A stretch of DNA of 64,000 nucleotides from Tigriopus japonicus. Its lineage: Eukaryota; Arthropoda; Copepoda; Harpacticoida; Harpacticidae. The stretch lies in NCBI GenBank assembly GCA_010645155.1, contig CM021320.1:8915986-8979985 (forward strand), in the 5' to 3' direction. The number at the start of each line of letters is the position of its first letter. Within the stretch, counting starts at the first letter, position 1. Made by a program: the position numbers and the translations under genes. A model generated the notes under the pieces. The model was not told the origin of the DNA, did no database searches, and saw only the letters and a program-made list of their open reading frames with translations. Positions 1 to 11,352 of this stretch are shown one piece after another.

Positions 1-439
1 GTAATTTTGGAAAAAATCACAAATTTTTGTAATTACATTGTAAATAATTATTTACAAGTATCTGATGGCCCCCGAAGGTAAACTAAACATTTTTTGTTGC
101 AACTTCAATATTTAATGTCGGGTTGTTTCGTGACTTTGATTTTGATTGATAAACTGATCTTTTTCCAGAAAATTTTGAACAGAACAAAGCACTATTTCCA
201 CATCTTAGTAAAATTTCCCCCATTTTTGTAATTTTGCACAAAAACTCAAGATTTTGGTTATTAGATTGTTAAATGTAATTTACAACTATCTGGTAGCCCG
301 GGCCATAAAGCGTCTCTAGATCAGACTAATAGAACTCTATGCACCGAGTAGGCCTGAGTAAATTGCATTTCCTTATCTATTGTCAATTGAAAACCTGGAC
401 AATATGTTGGGCATTAACTGATTTTAACTCTTTTCAAAG
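1..439. other. AT-rich stretch upstream of first FRMD8 exon; no gene seen
   Basis: No open frame or convincing exon is visible. Two diverged copies of one motif lie about 225 bp apart: a TTTTTGTAATT start, a run containing ATTTACAA, then TATCTGRTRGCCC. They occur near 27-75 and 225-300 and suggest an old direct duplication. The stretch is probably an intron or 5' flank of the FRMD8 gene, because the first coding exon seen opens at an acceptor rather than at a convincing start codon. Confidence 0.5.
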
Positions 440-1958
440 AGCTCGACATTTGCATCTACCTGATGTCTTCGGTGGGAATTAAAATGGAAGTCGAAGATGG
501 AGCTTCAGCCACCGTGACAGAGCTCATCCAAGCCTTGGTTGACGAGGATGGCTTGGACTTTCCCAGATTGACTGGAGACGTCCTCACACTTTGGATGACA
601 TCCCCATTACTAGATGTTCAGTTGAAGCCCCATCACAAGCCATTTTACATACGACGCGAATGGAACCATTTCTTACAACGCTTTTCCTCAGCTCCGTTAG
701 CCAAAAAGACCTTGGACGAGCCCATTTTATCACTTCAAAGAAACGTCTTCTACCCAAAGAGGGAAGAGGTCAAACTTCGAGACAACAAGGTTTTGGAGTT
801 GCTGTATGAGGAGGCCAAGTACAACATTTTAACAGGACGATATCCGTGTGAGATCTCTGACTATATTATGCTTGGTGGCATTCAAGCTCGCCTTGAGCTT
901 GGTCCATATGAAGCCGAGACTCACACATCGTCCTTTTTCCGAAGTATCATGTACAGGTAATGAAGACTTGCATTACATTTATGATTCAAATTAGAAAAAT
1001 TTAATAAAATTTAACTTCCAGATTCCTCCCGGAGCATGCCTCCATATGTAACAGTTGGTCATCTTTGGTTCCTTGGAGGTCAGCAGCGAGAAACTCTCCC
1101 GAAAACCGACTCATTGAACAATTCAAGGCCATTCCAAACAACGCGTCAGCCAAACGTTTAGTGAAAAAATATCTCGAGTTCTGCTGGTCCCTTCCGTACT
1201 ATGGAAGCGCCTTTTTCCACGGCCAAATTGAAACCCCAGCACGATCCCTCACCTCACTTCTCATTAATCATGATACCGAGGTGCTTGTAGCCATCAATCC
1301 ACAAGGATTCTACGTAATCGACCCGGTCAATGTGGTGAGTCCCCTTTCAACAAAAGCAGCCTAACTATGGAGATCAATAAATTTATCGACCAATGGTTGT
1401 AGGTGGTTCTGCTGGGATTGAAATTAGAGGAGCTCTCTTGGGATTATGCCAAGCCTTCGCAAGAGAACAACGAAGATTGTCTCCCGTGTCTGTTCATTCA
1501 GTTCTGCGTGATTGAAAATGGTCGTCGTGTGTCAAAGATTCTTCAGATCTTTTCTCGCCAAGCCGTTCAAATGGACGCCTTGATTGCCACTTTCGTGGAT
1601 GAGCTCAAACAAAGAGTGGCTCTGTTCAACGATGATCCAGATGGGAACATTTATAATGATGCCTCCTCCACTGAGGCCGATGGTACGATCTAATCATGGT
1701 CAAGCTTCACCCTTTTCCATAATTGTCACTTTTCTTTTCGTTCGCAGATTGTTTGGTTCCATTGACCACAGTTTCCAGAAGAGCTATTCCAGAGTCTTGT
1801 TTGAGTAACAAGTTGAATCGATTGACTCTGGCCACATTTGATGACGAGGGTAAGTTCCTGATGATGTTACAAGAAGGTTCATGCTCTAGCAAATGAGAGT
1901 TTACCTTTTTATAGGTCATTGTATCGGACACATGGGGTCTTGGTCGTTTTCCAACTGA
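440..1958 (+). CDS. FRMD8: FERM domain-containing protein 8-like, 5'-incomplete
   Basis: Exons: about 440/442-956, 1022-1334, 1403-1682, 1748-1849 and 1915-1958, with GT-AG introns of 65-68 bp and matching phases; about 417 residues are seen. The FERM-type protein resembles FRMD8 (iTAP/Bili), which binds iRhom and is implicated in ADAM17 shedding and in Wnt co-receptor control. Diagnostic stretches are SPLLDVQLKP, RNVFYPKREE, LLYEEAKYNI, LPYYGSAFFHG and VLLGLKLEELSWD, each with a close match in the vertebrate family as I remember it. The frame is open upstream of the first ATG (463) and encodes family-like residues (DICIYL) back to an AG acceptor at 438-441. At least one 5' exon is therefore missing or lies outside the window. 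The C-terminal tail after LATFDDEG is short and less certain than the rest. Confidence 0.85.
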
Positions 1959-2511
1959 AACGAGCAAGTCTTACTACGCTCATGATCTCATTGAGTGGCT
2001 CCTTGCTTACGCACTGCATTCCTAAATTAAAGAACGAAATATGAAAGCTCCAATGTTCTGATCATTCTGAAATTGCTCGAGACCGCGAAAGCGACTACTT
2101 CGAAGTATCTTTTGTTGAACCCACGAGATCGAACTAGTAGAGTAAGTAGTACGTTCATAAAAGGGGGCGAAGACGAAGAAGTTGAAAGGCCAGTAGTCGT
2201 CGATCTCAACCGACCTCGGCACAAAAGCACGAAGTTGGAGCAAGAAGCGCTCAAACGTACGAAACATAGGTGTTCACCTATCGAGTGGTGCGAAGAAGTG
2301 GGGATTCGCATTGTTATGAACTGATTTTTTCCCTTGGAACAACACGTTGATGTGCACATGATCTGAAGGAAGATTTTTCAGTTCGCTTTGGCTTGGTGCC
2401 AGACCGCGGTAGATCGCTTGGAAAGCTTTGGAGCGCAACCGCTCTTGTAGATACTCAGGAAACTAGGCAGTATTAGGGTAATAAGTCACACGTTCACATG
2501 CACTTGCAACC
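1959..2511. other. Spacer between FRMD8 and SMYD4
   Basis: This stretch should hold the FRMD8 3' UTR and the SMYD4 promoter and 5' UTR. Short open frames exist on both strands at 2027-2359, but none has a recognisable domain. No clear TATA box or canonical polyadenylation signal stands out. Confidence 0.4.
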
Positions 2512-4582
2512 ATGTTCGCTCCCAATCGTAAGGGATACTTCCCTGTGATATACAACAAGTTCGTAGACGTCCTCGATGAGAAACCACGCGAAGCCTTCGG
2601 GGCTCTCGAGACCAATGAAGAGCGAATCAAGTTCTTTCTCGAGCTTCCTTTCCTCTCCAAAGGCCATGACCAAGATCTATTCGCCCTAATGACCACAATG
2701 CCGGGGCAAAAGAACAATGAGAAAAGTGAAGAGAGTCGAGAAGCCGGCAATGCAGCCTTCTACTCGGGCAAGTACTTGCAAGCGCAAATCCTATACTCGG
2801 CAGCGGTTTTCACAGCCGATCCAAAGACCGACAGTTACGCCCTGGCTTTGGCCAACCGATCGGCATGTTTACAAAAATTGGGATTCTATGAAGTAGCTAT
2901 TCGTGATATCGGTTTGGCCTTACGTCATGGTTATCCCAAGAACAAGACTTTCAAACTCCTGGAACGTCGGGGAGAATGTTTCGAGGCTTTGGGTCAGTTT
3001 CCGGAGGCTTCCGAGGCATTTGCGCAAGGTTCCAAATACATAGCGCACTCGACCTTGTCTCAGGAGAAGAAAGATGGCCTGAAGGTCAAATTCAAAACCA
3101 AGGCTGATAAAATGAAATCGCTTAAACCCAAAACTGCGGAGCAACCCAAGTATTGGGATCTAAAGGTCCTTGATCCTCATCCCAATATGCCTGCATCACA
3201 CAAACACGTGGAGATTCATTATGAACCTCATCGAGGCCGGTTTGGAATAGCTAAAGAAGATATTCCAATGGGAACGACCTTGTTCAACGAGAAGCCTCTG
3301 CTTTTCTCGCTCCTACCGGAGAAAATGGGATCCAATTGCCAACATTGCTTCAAGGTTATCAAAGCCGTCTTGCCTTGTCCAGATTGTATTTGGGTGTGCT
3401 TTTGCTCTCTAGAATGTCGGGCTCTTGCCCAACAATATCACCAGTACGAATGTGGGATTTTGAAGTTACTCATCGAGTCTGGATTGAACATTTATTCATT
3501 TCTGGCTCTCAGAGGAGTGGCCACAATGGGTTTAGCTAAACTTAAGGCCCTCAAAGATAAACTGGCTGTTCGTAACGAACAACAAGGAGTTGGCCAAGAT
3601 TCGGAATACTCTTCTCACGATTTCTTGACCACCTACAATTTGGTCAGTTTAGATCACACCATCACTCCGACTGAATGGATCCTAAGAACTTTGGCTGCAG
3701 CGTTGTTGGTGCGCATGCTCCAGATAACTAGTTTCTTTGACGACTCGGAAGATGTTGCCGAGGACTCCATTTTTGTGGGCGGAATCTTGCTTCAATTGAT
3801 CAATGTGTGTCCCACCAATTCTCACGACGTAAGCGAATTCGAGACCCCTGTTGCGGACAAATTTACGACTGCTTGCAATAAGGTTTCGATTGGAGCCGCA
3901 ATTTATCCAGCCTTGGCCTTGCTCAATCACAGTTGCAATCCGGACTTTATGCGATGTAACAACGGCAACAAGGTCATTTGCGTTGCTAACAGATTCATAA
4001 AGAAAGGTACGGTTCCCATTCATTGCTAAATGAAATTTTACCACCTTTCATCCGACAATTGTTCTAGGTCAAGAGATCTGTGAAAACTATGGCTTAATGT
4101 ACACAATGAAAACACGCGAGGAGCGAAGAAAGATATTGGACAAGCATTACAAGTTCCATTGCGATTGTCAAACGTGTGCCGAAGATTGGCCTCTACTCAG
4201 CAGCCTCAAATCAGATGTGGCCATGGACCCGGACAATCAAAAACTGACCCGGTTTCGACGATTCAAATGTGTCCATTGTGGAAACAATTTGCCCGCTTTT
4301 GATCGATTCACAATTAGGATGGATGCAGTGTGTCTGATGTGCGGCAAACAAACCGATTTGCTCCGGGATGTGCCTTTACGTCGAATTAAGGAGTTATCCC
4401 AACAATCCGTGAACAAGTTTGTTCAAGGTTTGTGGGAGGAAGGCATGACTGAGGGTCGCGAATGCGCCCAACTCATTGAGAAACACGTGCATTTGCCCGT
4501 TTTGGAACTAACGGATGTCCAGATCGGGATCTGGAAATGTCTCTGGATAAAATGGGGCAATTTGAGACTCGTGAAATACTGA
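2512..4582 (+). CDS. SMYD4: SET and MYND domain protein, SMYD4-like lysine methyltransferase
   Basis: Exons 2512-4006 and 4068-4582, with one 61 bp intron; about 670 residues. Order: an N-terminal leader, TPR-like helices (about 73-190), the start of the split SET domain (about 232), the MYND zinc finger (about 276-315, beginning CQHC), the SET core with ALLNHSCNPDFMRC (about 468-481), then across the intron GQEICENYGLMYT and the post-SET cysteines CDCQTC. N-terminal TPRs before SET/MYND are typical of SMYD4 rather than SMYD1-3. The family methylates protein lysines using S-adenosylmethionine. The intron falls inside GQE, just before the conserved NYG motif. The single-intron structure contrasts with its neighbours. 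The gene converges on RpS11, with 344 bp between stop codons. The assignment to SMYD4 as opposed to another TPR-SMYD is likely but was made from memory. Confidence 0.88.
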
Positions 4583-4926
4583 GGTACCAATCGTCAAATG
4601 CTTTCACCACTTTTAAGACTTGAACCACGTATTTTGTAAAGTGCAATTTGAAATGACCTGATGATCAAAGTGTAGCTATTAATATACATGATCACGGGGA
4701 GTGAGATCTGTTCTAGATTTGTAAATACACCCAAAAGCTCAAGTTCAAATTGAACGACTTGTCGCGGTCACTAACTTCTTTGATCCTCGTACCCGCGTTG
4801 ATGTCAGAATGAATCAAAAGCTGTAGTATTTCTGAAGCCCGACAATTTATTCACGTCAGTTGCGACGCTTCACATTTGGCGCACTTTTGAGGGAACAAGA
4901 AAAGAGATGGATCGATGGCTGAAGTC
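4583..4926. other. Convergent spacer SMYD4 / RpS11
   Basis: This holds the two 3' UTRs of convergent genes. No open frame or repeat is recognised. Confidence 0.4.
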
Positions 4927-6318
4927 TTAGAACTTGGAGAAAGACTTCTTGCTTCCGGCAGCCTTGGTCACCTTCAACGTGTTGAACCTGACGGTCTTGG
5001 AGAGAGGTCGGCACTCACCCACAGTCAAGACATCGCCCACTTGTACGTCCCTAGAAATCATTGAAGAGTCGTTAGCGATATGATTCTTGCGATTATCAAT
5101 ATCAGCGATTAACTTACCGGAAGCAGGGCGACAAATGAACGGACATGTTCTTGTGTCGCTTCTCGAATCGGTTGTATTTCTTAATGTAGTGAAGGTAATC
5201 GCGTCGGATCACGACCGTGCGGTTCATCTTCATCTTGGTAATCACACCAGTCAACACGCGTCCACGGATGGAGATCTTGCCGGTGAAGGGGCACTTCTTG
5301 TCGATATAGGAACCTTCGCGGGCCTAATTAACGCAAATATAGTATTAAATTCTCATTCAAAACTATTCAAATTCACTAGTTATTGAACACCAAGGGTCAA
5401 ATCACTAACTACGGGTGAGTCGTACCTCAACGGGGATCTTGAATCCCAATCCGGGGTTGCAGGTCCATCGGGATTCGGTCTTCTTGACGCCACCCTTCTT
5501 CCAGAGGAAGATGTTGTGCTGCTTTTGATAACCGCGCTCAGTCTGTTTAGAGCGGGTGATCGCCAATCAAACGAAGGAACAAAACCGGGCGGGCAAAAAA
5601 ACGGGGAGCGAAACACAATCGGAGAGGAAGAGAAAAAGAAGCGAGCACACATGAGTCTAAACACTACACCATTCTATCAATTAGCGAAGCGTTGGAAGGA
5701 GGGGTTCAAAAGGGGGAACAAAAAATAGCGTGGGCCCCAACTCGTCATGCGGTGGGTGTGTTTCAATCGAACTAGATAGCGCATGCCACATCATCAACCT
5801 GATGCCGCATTCACCTCTGCCGGTGGTTTAAATCCCAATCCCACATTGCGCATGTATCGCTTGAGCCCGACCTTCTTGGCTCCGGGCAGGCGTTTCTCAT
5901 TTTGGAACACGGTCGGTTGACGTTGAAACGAACGCTCGGTCTGACAAGTCGAAACCACACATTAATATTGGCATAATCGCGCTCTATCGCAAACATCTTT
6001 GGTTCTTCCTTAAGTCAACGTGAACCATTTCAGCTTGTTGAACAATGTGAAGCAAATCTAGCCATGCCGTTTTAAAACCATTCTTTTTTCATAACCGACT
6101 TTTTCGAATCACGTTCAAATTTCGGCTCGGGCCAAAACCCGATTGGATAAACTTTTTTTGGATGAAATGGGTAAACTCGGTATGATTGAATGCGATAAAA
6201 GCGTTTAATAGATGAGCGGATTATCGTCGTTTCATAAAAGAGATAATGTGTGGAATTTGGGACCGGAATGGGGGCGAAAGGTGGAAAAAAAGCGAGAGAA
6301 TCTTACCTGTTCAGCCAT
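4927..6318 (-). CDS. RpS11: 40S ribosomal protein S11 (uS17) with duplicated second coding exon
   Basis: Exons in transcript order: 6318-6307 (MAEQ), then either 5940-5815 or 5542-5426, then 5323-5118 and 5050-4927 (stop TAA 4929-4927). Using the upstream version gives 155 residues; using the downstream version gives 152. uS17 is an rRNA-binding protein of the small subunit. Hallmarks are [46 protein letters not shown] and [13 protein letters not shown]. Each internal junction keeps frame: both alternatives are multiples of three and start and end at codon boundaries. The upstream version is closer to the standard protein. A pyrimidine tract about 15-30 nt before the ATG fits a 5'-TOP promoter. 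The gene is divergent from NF-YC. Confidence 0.95.
5426..5542 (-). other. RpS11: RpS11 alternative exon 2b (divergent duplicate)
   Basis: The exon has 117 nt, 39 codons, an AG acceptor at 5544-5543 and a GTACGA donor at 5425. It begins [18 protein letters not shown] and ends [10 protein letters not shown]. It shares the start (TERxxQxQ), end (GLGFKxPxE) and phase of exon 2a but differs strongly in between. No stop or frameshift is present, which argues against a dead duplicate. Confidence 0.88.
5815..5940 (-). other. RpS11: RpS11 alternative exon 2a (canonical-like)
   Basis: The exon has 126 nt, 42 codons, an AG acceptor at 5942-5941 and a GT donor at 5814-5813. It begins [17 protein letters not shown] and ends [11 protein letters not shown]. 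The QPTVFQN block matches the usual animal S11 N-terminus, so this is taken as the default exon. Confidence 0.88.
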
Positions 6319-6332
6319 TGTGTACCCTGATC

Positions 6333-6347
6333 AAAAGGAAAAGGAAG
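6333..6347 (-). promoter_or_regulatory. Candidate 5' terminal oligopyrimidine (TOP) start of RpS11
   Basis: On the minus strand the sequence reads CTTCCTTTTCCTTTT, 15-29 nt upstream of the RpS11 ATG. Ribosomal protein mRNAs typically start at a C followed by such a tract, which places them under mTOR/LARP1 control. The start site itself is inferred. Confidence 0.5.
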
Positions 6348-6968
6348 TTGAGCTGTTTGTGATTCGTAAACTCCACTCCACAAACCTCTCAGTTTCAGGG
6401 GTGCCATAAAATGGAAAGTCGTTCAGTAAAACAATGTGCGCGCTTTGTGAACTAATAATCGCATTTTCCCACTCATTTTGATGCGTGAAAAGAAAATGAT
6501 GAAGATTTTTCTTCATGAATACAAATGAACAATTTATTTTTTCACCGTTCATATTTTGGCGTTCCTGATTTTGCCCAAAAGGACGCTGGTTTTACGGCCA
6601 ATATTAAGGGCTTTACCAAAACTTCAATTTTACCCATTTCAGATCCATACTTAAACGTTTAATTGATGCAAAGTCATTCTCCAAAATATTCAAATACCAA
6701 TTTGTTTCATTTCACTTTAAATTTTACCCATTTTATGCAATTCAATCCCTCAACTTTCCTCACTACAAGTAATCCTCACCACTTTTTTCTGACCCTGATC
6801 TCTGGAGTCATAACAAAGCGTTCTGTCCGAGGATTGGACGTTTGCGCGTCTGAGTTTGGGATTGGCCGAGGCGCGACATTGGCACTTTTCGGATTGCGCT
6901 TCTCGCCATTTCCAAGGAGAACGGCACTTCCATCCGCTCAATCATTGGCCGTTTCACGTGAATTCATC
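6348..6968. promoter_or_regulatory. Divergent intergenic region RpS11 / NF-YC
   Basis: This stretch of about 620 bp lies between head-to-head genes and presumably carries both promoters and the NF-YC 5' UTR. The NF-YC frame stays open upstream of 6969 to about 6663, but the encoded residues look like untranslated sequence. The stretch includes a CCAAT-like ATTGG at 6945-6949 and a CACGTG E-box at 6956-6961. Confidence 0.4.
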
Positions 6969-8540
6969 ATGATGGGCGGATTTCAGGGCAACCAAGAGAT
7001 CAGCGCTCAAGCCGCGTATGACGGATTCTGGCCCAAGGCCACCGAAGAGATTCGAACCATGGACATGAGTGCCCTCAAACACCAGGAATTGCCATTGGCC
7101 AGGATTAAAAAAGTAGGTTCAACAGATGGAAGGGAATTGGAGCAGTCAAGTTTTAACTTGAAGGAAAGCTCTGAATTTCAGGGAGGAGTGGGAGGTTAGA
7201 ATGAAAATTATGATTTAGATGAAATCCATTTGCGTACATCTGCCAAAGAGACCTGGCTTGGATTGAAAGGCAACGTACTTCAATTTTTAGCTCAAAAAAG
7301 ATAGCAGGTATCAAAAGTATTCTTGTGTATTTTGAAATTTCTTAATTGTTTTTACCATTTTCAGATAATGAAGCTAGACGACGATGTCAAGATGATCAGT
7401 GCAGAGGCTCCGGTTTTGTTCTCGAAAGCCGCGGAAATGTTCATCACAGAGTTAACCATGCGGGCTTGGATTCACACAGAAGATAACAAAAGACGGACGT
7501 TGCAACGCAATGATATAGCCATGGCCATTACCAAGTATAGACAAAAAGAGCACGAAAGCTTATAATAATTATTCGCTTGAAACGAACTTTTCTTTTTTCT
7601 TTCTCCCAGATATGATCAGTTTGACTTTCTCATTGACATTGTACCTCGTGATGACATCAAGCCCGCCACGCAACCGCCCAAAAAGGACGAGACCATGGGC
7701 CGAATCGTGGGTTCAGCCAATGACCAGGTCTCGTATTATCTTCAAATGGCTCAACAGCAACAGTTACAAGGGGCTGCAGCCACAGCTCAGACCCAAGTCG
7801 TGCCTGGAAATGCCTTGGTACAGCCTCAAATCATTCAACTTCAACCCACGCAAATGGTGAACCAAATCACCCCTCCCGCCGGAGGAATCCAAATCGTCCA
7901 ACAAATTGTTGGGCCCAACGGAGAGATACAGCAGATTCCCATTCAGTTAACCGCACAACAACTGGGCTTGATCCGCCAGCAAATGACGGGTAAGGGATAG
8001 AGAACTCGACATACTTTTTGTCGCCCTGTGATGCATTTGAAATTTGAATAATTTAATTGTAAGTTAGCTTCAAAGTTCTAGTAATAATTGCATAAGGTTC
8101 ATTGCAGGTATTTGCAATAATAGTTATTTACTTACTAGTCAGTGTAATTCAATTTGTCTCATTACAATTGCACATTCACACAAATTTCTTGTTCTAGGAT
8201 TAATTGCTTCGTTCCAATATTTTCTACTTCGTACATTGATTAACCCATTCAAAACTAACAACTTTTTTGCGCTTCTCGTGCATGTAGAGCACTTTTGAAA
8301 CCCAATTCATTGGGGTAAATTACATTTTGAAAGTCTTTGACCCAGGTCATGGCTGGCTTATTTTGTGGTTTGATCTTCTTTTCAGGAGCCCAACAGCAAC
8401 CCTTGGTCATTCAAACCGCACCGATTCAAGCCACCAGCTTACAGGGAACAGTGCCTCAAACTGTGCAAGTGACGCAAGGCCAACAAGCCTCCATGCAGAG
8501 TTTAGGACACCAAGTGTACATAACAGATCCCCAACAATGA
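6969..8540 (+). CDS. NF-YC: Nuclear transcription factor Y subunit gamma (CCAAT-binding)
   Basis: Exons 6969-7112, 7365-7534, 7610-7989 and 8386-8540; 282 residues, phases consistent. NF-YC pairs with NF-YB through a histone fold and recruits NF-YA to bind CCAAT boxes in promoters. The H2A-like fold spans about residues 35-115 and carries [38 protein letters not shown] and [13 protein letters not shown]. It is followed by the conserved [13 protein letters not shown] block, which the intron at 7535-7609 joins across TK/Y. The rest is a glutamine-rich activation region ending in VYITDPQQ. Two adjacent ATGs (6969, 6972) open the frame and I chose the first. The gene is convergent with SLBP, with about 205 bp between stop codons. 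Confidence 0.95.
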
Positions 8541-8745
8541 CAGGCGTCTCCCCAAGGACGCAGATATCCAGTGAATGAACAACCTGTTGATTGATTGTAT
8601 TTAACTCGCACCAATATTGAAATTTGTCGAATTGCAATGACACAATGACTACAAATGCATATTTAGTGAACACGATGTTTATTGGTAAGGCTTCCATTAT
8701 AAGCCAAGTGTGAAAATACTTTGAGCAATATCAAGGGAATATGTG

Positions 8746-10282
8746 TCAATCGACGTACTCGATTTCTTCCACCGGAGAGTTTGAGGCTGGATCGTCGGGG
8801 TCAACTTCCAATTGAGTTGGCTCTTTGGTCATTTGGTATGGTGTGGCTTCACCTGAGGTCAAGAAAGAAATCCGTTAGAAAAAGGGGTCCAGAGTCGTGA
8901 AGGTTGAGGAAGGGATGGAGGTGTGTCAGAACCAGCCCCCCATAAAAGCGGCCATTCCCAAGAAAAAACCAAAGATCATGCAAGGCACCACGACACGTGC
9001 TTTGCATCGCTGACATAAGGATTTGCTCGGAAGGGACCAATCCAGGGCCACGTCCGCCCGTTGCTCACCCGTTGTTACTTCCAAATTCGAGTGACCACCC
9101 TCCTCGACTCGATCACACTGTCTTGATCGTCCTTCCGCCTCATCCATTTCGGCGTCCCAATTCTCGGATCGCGTCCAAGGTCCGTTGGCCTCGGCTTTAG
9201 TAACCGAGAAATTTGTCCTAGGCAATAGCTTGACTAGATTTCCGTCATCATTTTCCTCGTCACTCGAGTCTAACTTGTCCCATCGGTGAAGATTACGCTT
9301 CCAAACCTTAACCATACCATCCCAATGTCGACGGCTGAAATAATTCAAGGATCATGATTTCACTTTTACACTTACAACCAGAAGTGTCATTGATTCCAAT
9401 TTCACTGTACCTGAACTTGCGATATTTATCCGGCGTCCGCGGCATACCAGCCGTTCGCTCGTTTTTAGGCACCGCCTTGATATAGCGGTCGTAATCTTGC
9501 GTGTTTTTGCCGAAACTAATTTGCTTCTCCCGTCGCTCAAGAACCGCCTCATCTTCTTCGCGTTCTTCTCGTGAGGAATCAAAGCAGTGTTGCGATCGAG
9601 AACGTTCTCGTCGGCTAATAAAATAGGAACATAATAGCTTAACCCAATATTCAAACTCGTCTGTCCGTTACGAAAGTGATATCGTTTGATAAAAAAGAAC
9701 GCTCAAAGTATTGTCTTTCAATGACATTTCTAATCTCTGACATGCGCAGTAGCATCGCTATTGAATGGTTAGTCCATGAAAGTATCAAGATGTGAGTCTT
9801 GGTTTGAAAAATCGGGAAAACTTAGGTGCTCCAGCACTTACAACACCTCTCCACAAGATAAAGAGGAAAAAACGCTATTAAAGAAATTTCGTTTCTTGAG
9901 TTAAAACAATGACGAGATATTGGTAGAAGTCGTTTGACAAGGATTACTCTTCAACCAATCTAATTACTCCTTTAGCTATAACCCAACTAAAATTAGAGCT
10001 TAACTAGAAACTTCAAATTTATATCGACCAAAAGATGCAGATCTTAGAGACAGTCCTTTGTCGTTCTTAAGAACATACGCGGATGGTTTAAAACCCTGCT
10101 TGAGAAGAAAAGATTAGTTTTGCGGAGATAACTTACTCTAATGCAGATGGGTTCCCCCAATGTCCAATATTAAAGTTGTCCTCGGGGAAAGAGGAAGAAG
10201 GTTCTTTGCTTAAATGGCCTCCATGCAGCCTCGTTCGTCCTCGGACGTCCAGCCGAGCAGTGCGGTCCGGTCGAGTCGCCAT
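8746..10282 (-). CDS. SLBP: Histone RNA stem-loop binding protein
   Basis: Exons in transcript order: 10282-10137, 9614-9411, 9334-9069 and 8852-8746; 240 residues, phases agree. SLBP binds the 3' stem-loop of replication-dependent histone mRNAs and acts in their processing, export and translation. The RNA-binding domain spans the second and third exons: [20 protein letters not shown], then [10 protein letters not shown], then after the intron [19 protein letters not shown]. The family's TPNK phosphorylation motif reads TPDK here with the threonine kept. Serine- and acid-rich stretches follow ([10 protein letters not shown]), and the protein ends EEIEYVD. The third exon could read on to a hydrophobic run near 8930-9000, but a GTGAGC donor at 9068 splices it out in frame. 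Confidence 0.93.
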
Positions 10283-10892
10283 GGAGTGAGAAAATGAGTG
10301 AGAAGGTGGGAAACTGTGTAATGAGTCGTGAATAAAAAATAAAGAGGACTTCTGACACAGGGTCGGTCTTTTTAGCTACTGTTGTTTCTTTGTTGTCCTT
10401 TGAGACTTGAAAGAAAGAGAGGTGACCAACTTCATTATGTGAATTTGTCAATCTCAAGGAACTATTTCGTGGGAATTGTATCCAAAGATACTCTACAACG
10501 ACTTGAACTTGAATTGTGTCATAGAAATTGACAAAAGAGAAATTTGAATCTTGATGCGCCCAAAAATTGGACATGTCTCTGGCTTTTGATTCAATGTATT
10601 TGATGGATAAGAGATCAAAATAGATTGGGGATGTTGGTCAGCCTGAATCAAGCCTGACACTTGAAGGGAAATTTTGGCGCGGAAAACTTTCCTCGAGACT
10701 TGGATTCCTGCCTGCTAAGATCTTTAAGAAGTATTACATTTCGTGGAAAAGAAGGCCAACGGTGAGAATTTTGATATCGCCGTGGAAAAGAATCAATCGA
10801 ACTCTTGTACAAATGAAACCTTGTTTGGATTGCTTGGACTAATGCACAAGATTGACTCCAACGAGCCGAAACGTGACATGCGTAATCTACAC
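10283..10892. other. Upstream flank of SLBP; nothing recognised
   Basis: The flank contains the probable SLBP promoter. No domain-bearing open frame or repeat is seen. Confidence 0.35.
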
Positions 10893-11148
10893 ATTTAATA
10901 ATAATCTTTATTGCGAACAACTTGCTCATTTGATACATTATTGTCGGTTTAACATTGTTTGTAATCTTTAAGTACATTTTGAAGAGTGACAACGTGATGG
11001 GCCCATTGTGGGTTTTCGTGGCGCCGTTCGAGGCGCTTATCCACTATATCCACTAGACTTAGTTGTAAAAAAGGAGGGGGGAGACCTGGGATCGAACCCA
11101 TGAAGTCGCGCGTTAACCAAGTGCGCTAAACCATCATCCCCCATTTAA
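10893..11148 (-). mobile_element. tRNA-derived SINE, copy 1
   Basis: On the minus strand the head folds like a tRNA, with an A-box-like TAGCGCACTTGG (11128-11117) and a B box GGTTCGATCCC (11098-11088), closed by GGGGA...TCCCC arms. The tail at low coordinates is TCGCAATAAAGATTATTATT. Copy 2 shares the head, the B-box context (CCCAGGTCT) and the tail, which identifies a family rather than a lone tRNA gene. Confidence 0.75.
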
Positions 11149-11352
11149 TCCACATAAGCAAGGTCTTATTTGCAAAAGACACTAATTGATTTGTTCTTGC
11201 TGGAAATCTTAATCCTCATTGCTAGCCTTCAAGAAATTCAATGCTTCTTGTACGGGCACCCGTTGTAACACCGCCGACGCCACCGAGAATCGGTGAGAGG
11301 CGAGACAGATGCTCTCCTTGAAGACATCCTAATTAGAACCCTTCCAATAATC

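Noticed and set aside
591..809. Overlapping plus-strand open frame inside FRMD8 exon 1
   Set aside because: It is in another frame of a well supported coding exon and has no recognisable domain.
2027..2359. Open frames on both strands between FRMD8 and SMYD4
   Set aside because: They overlap each other, show no domain and fit UTR or promoter sequence better.
8926..9068. C-terminal hydrophobic run that would make SLBP a membrane protein
   Set aside because: It lies after a strong GTGAGC donor; splicing there joins in frame to a plausible last exon, and SLBPs are soluble.
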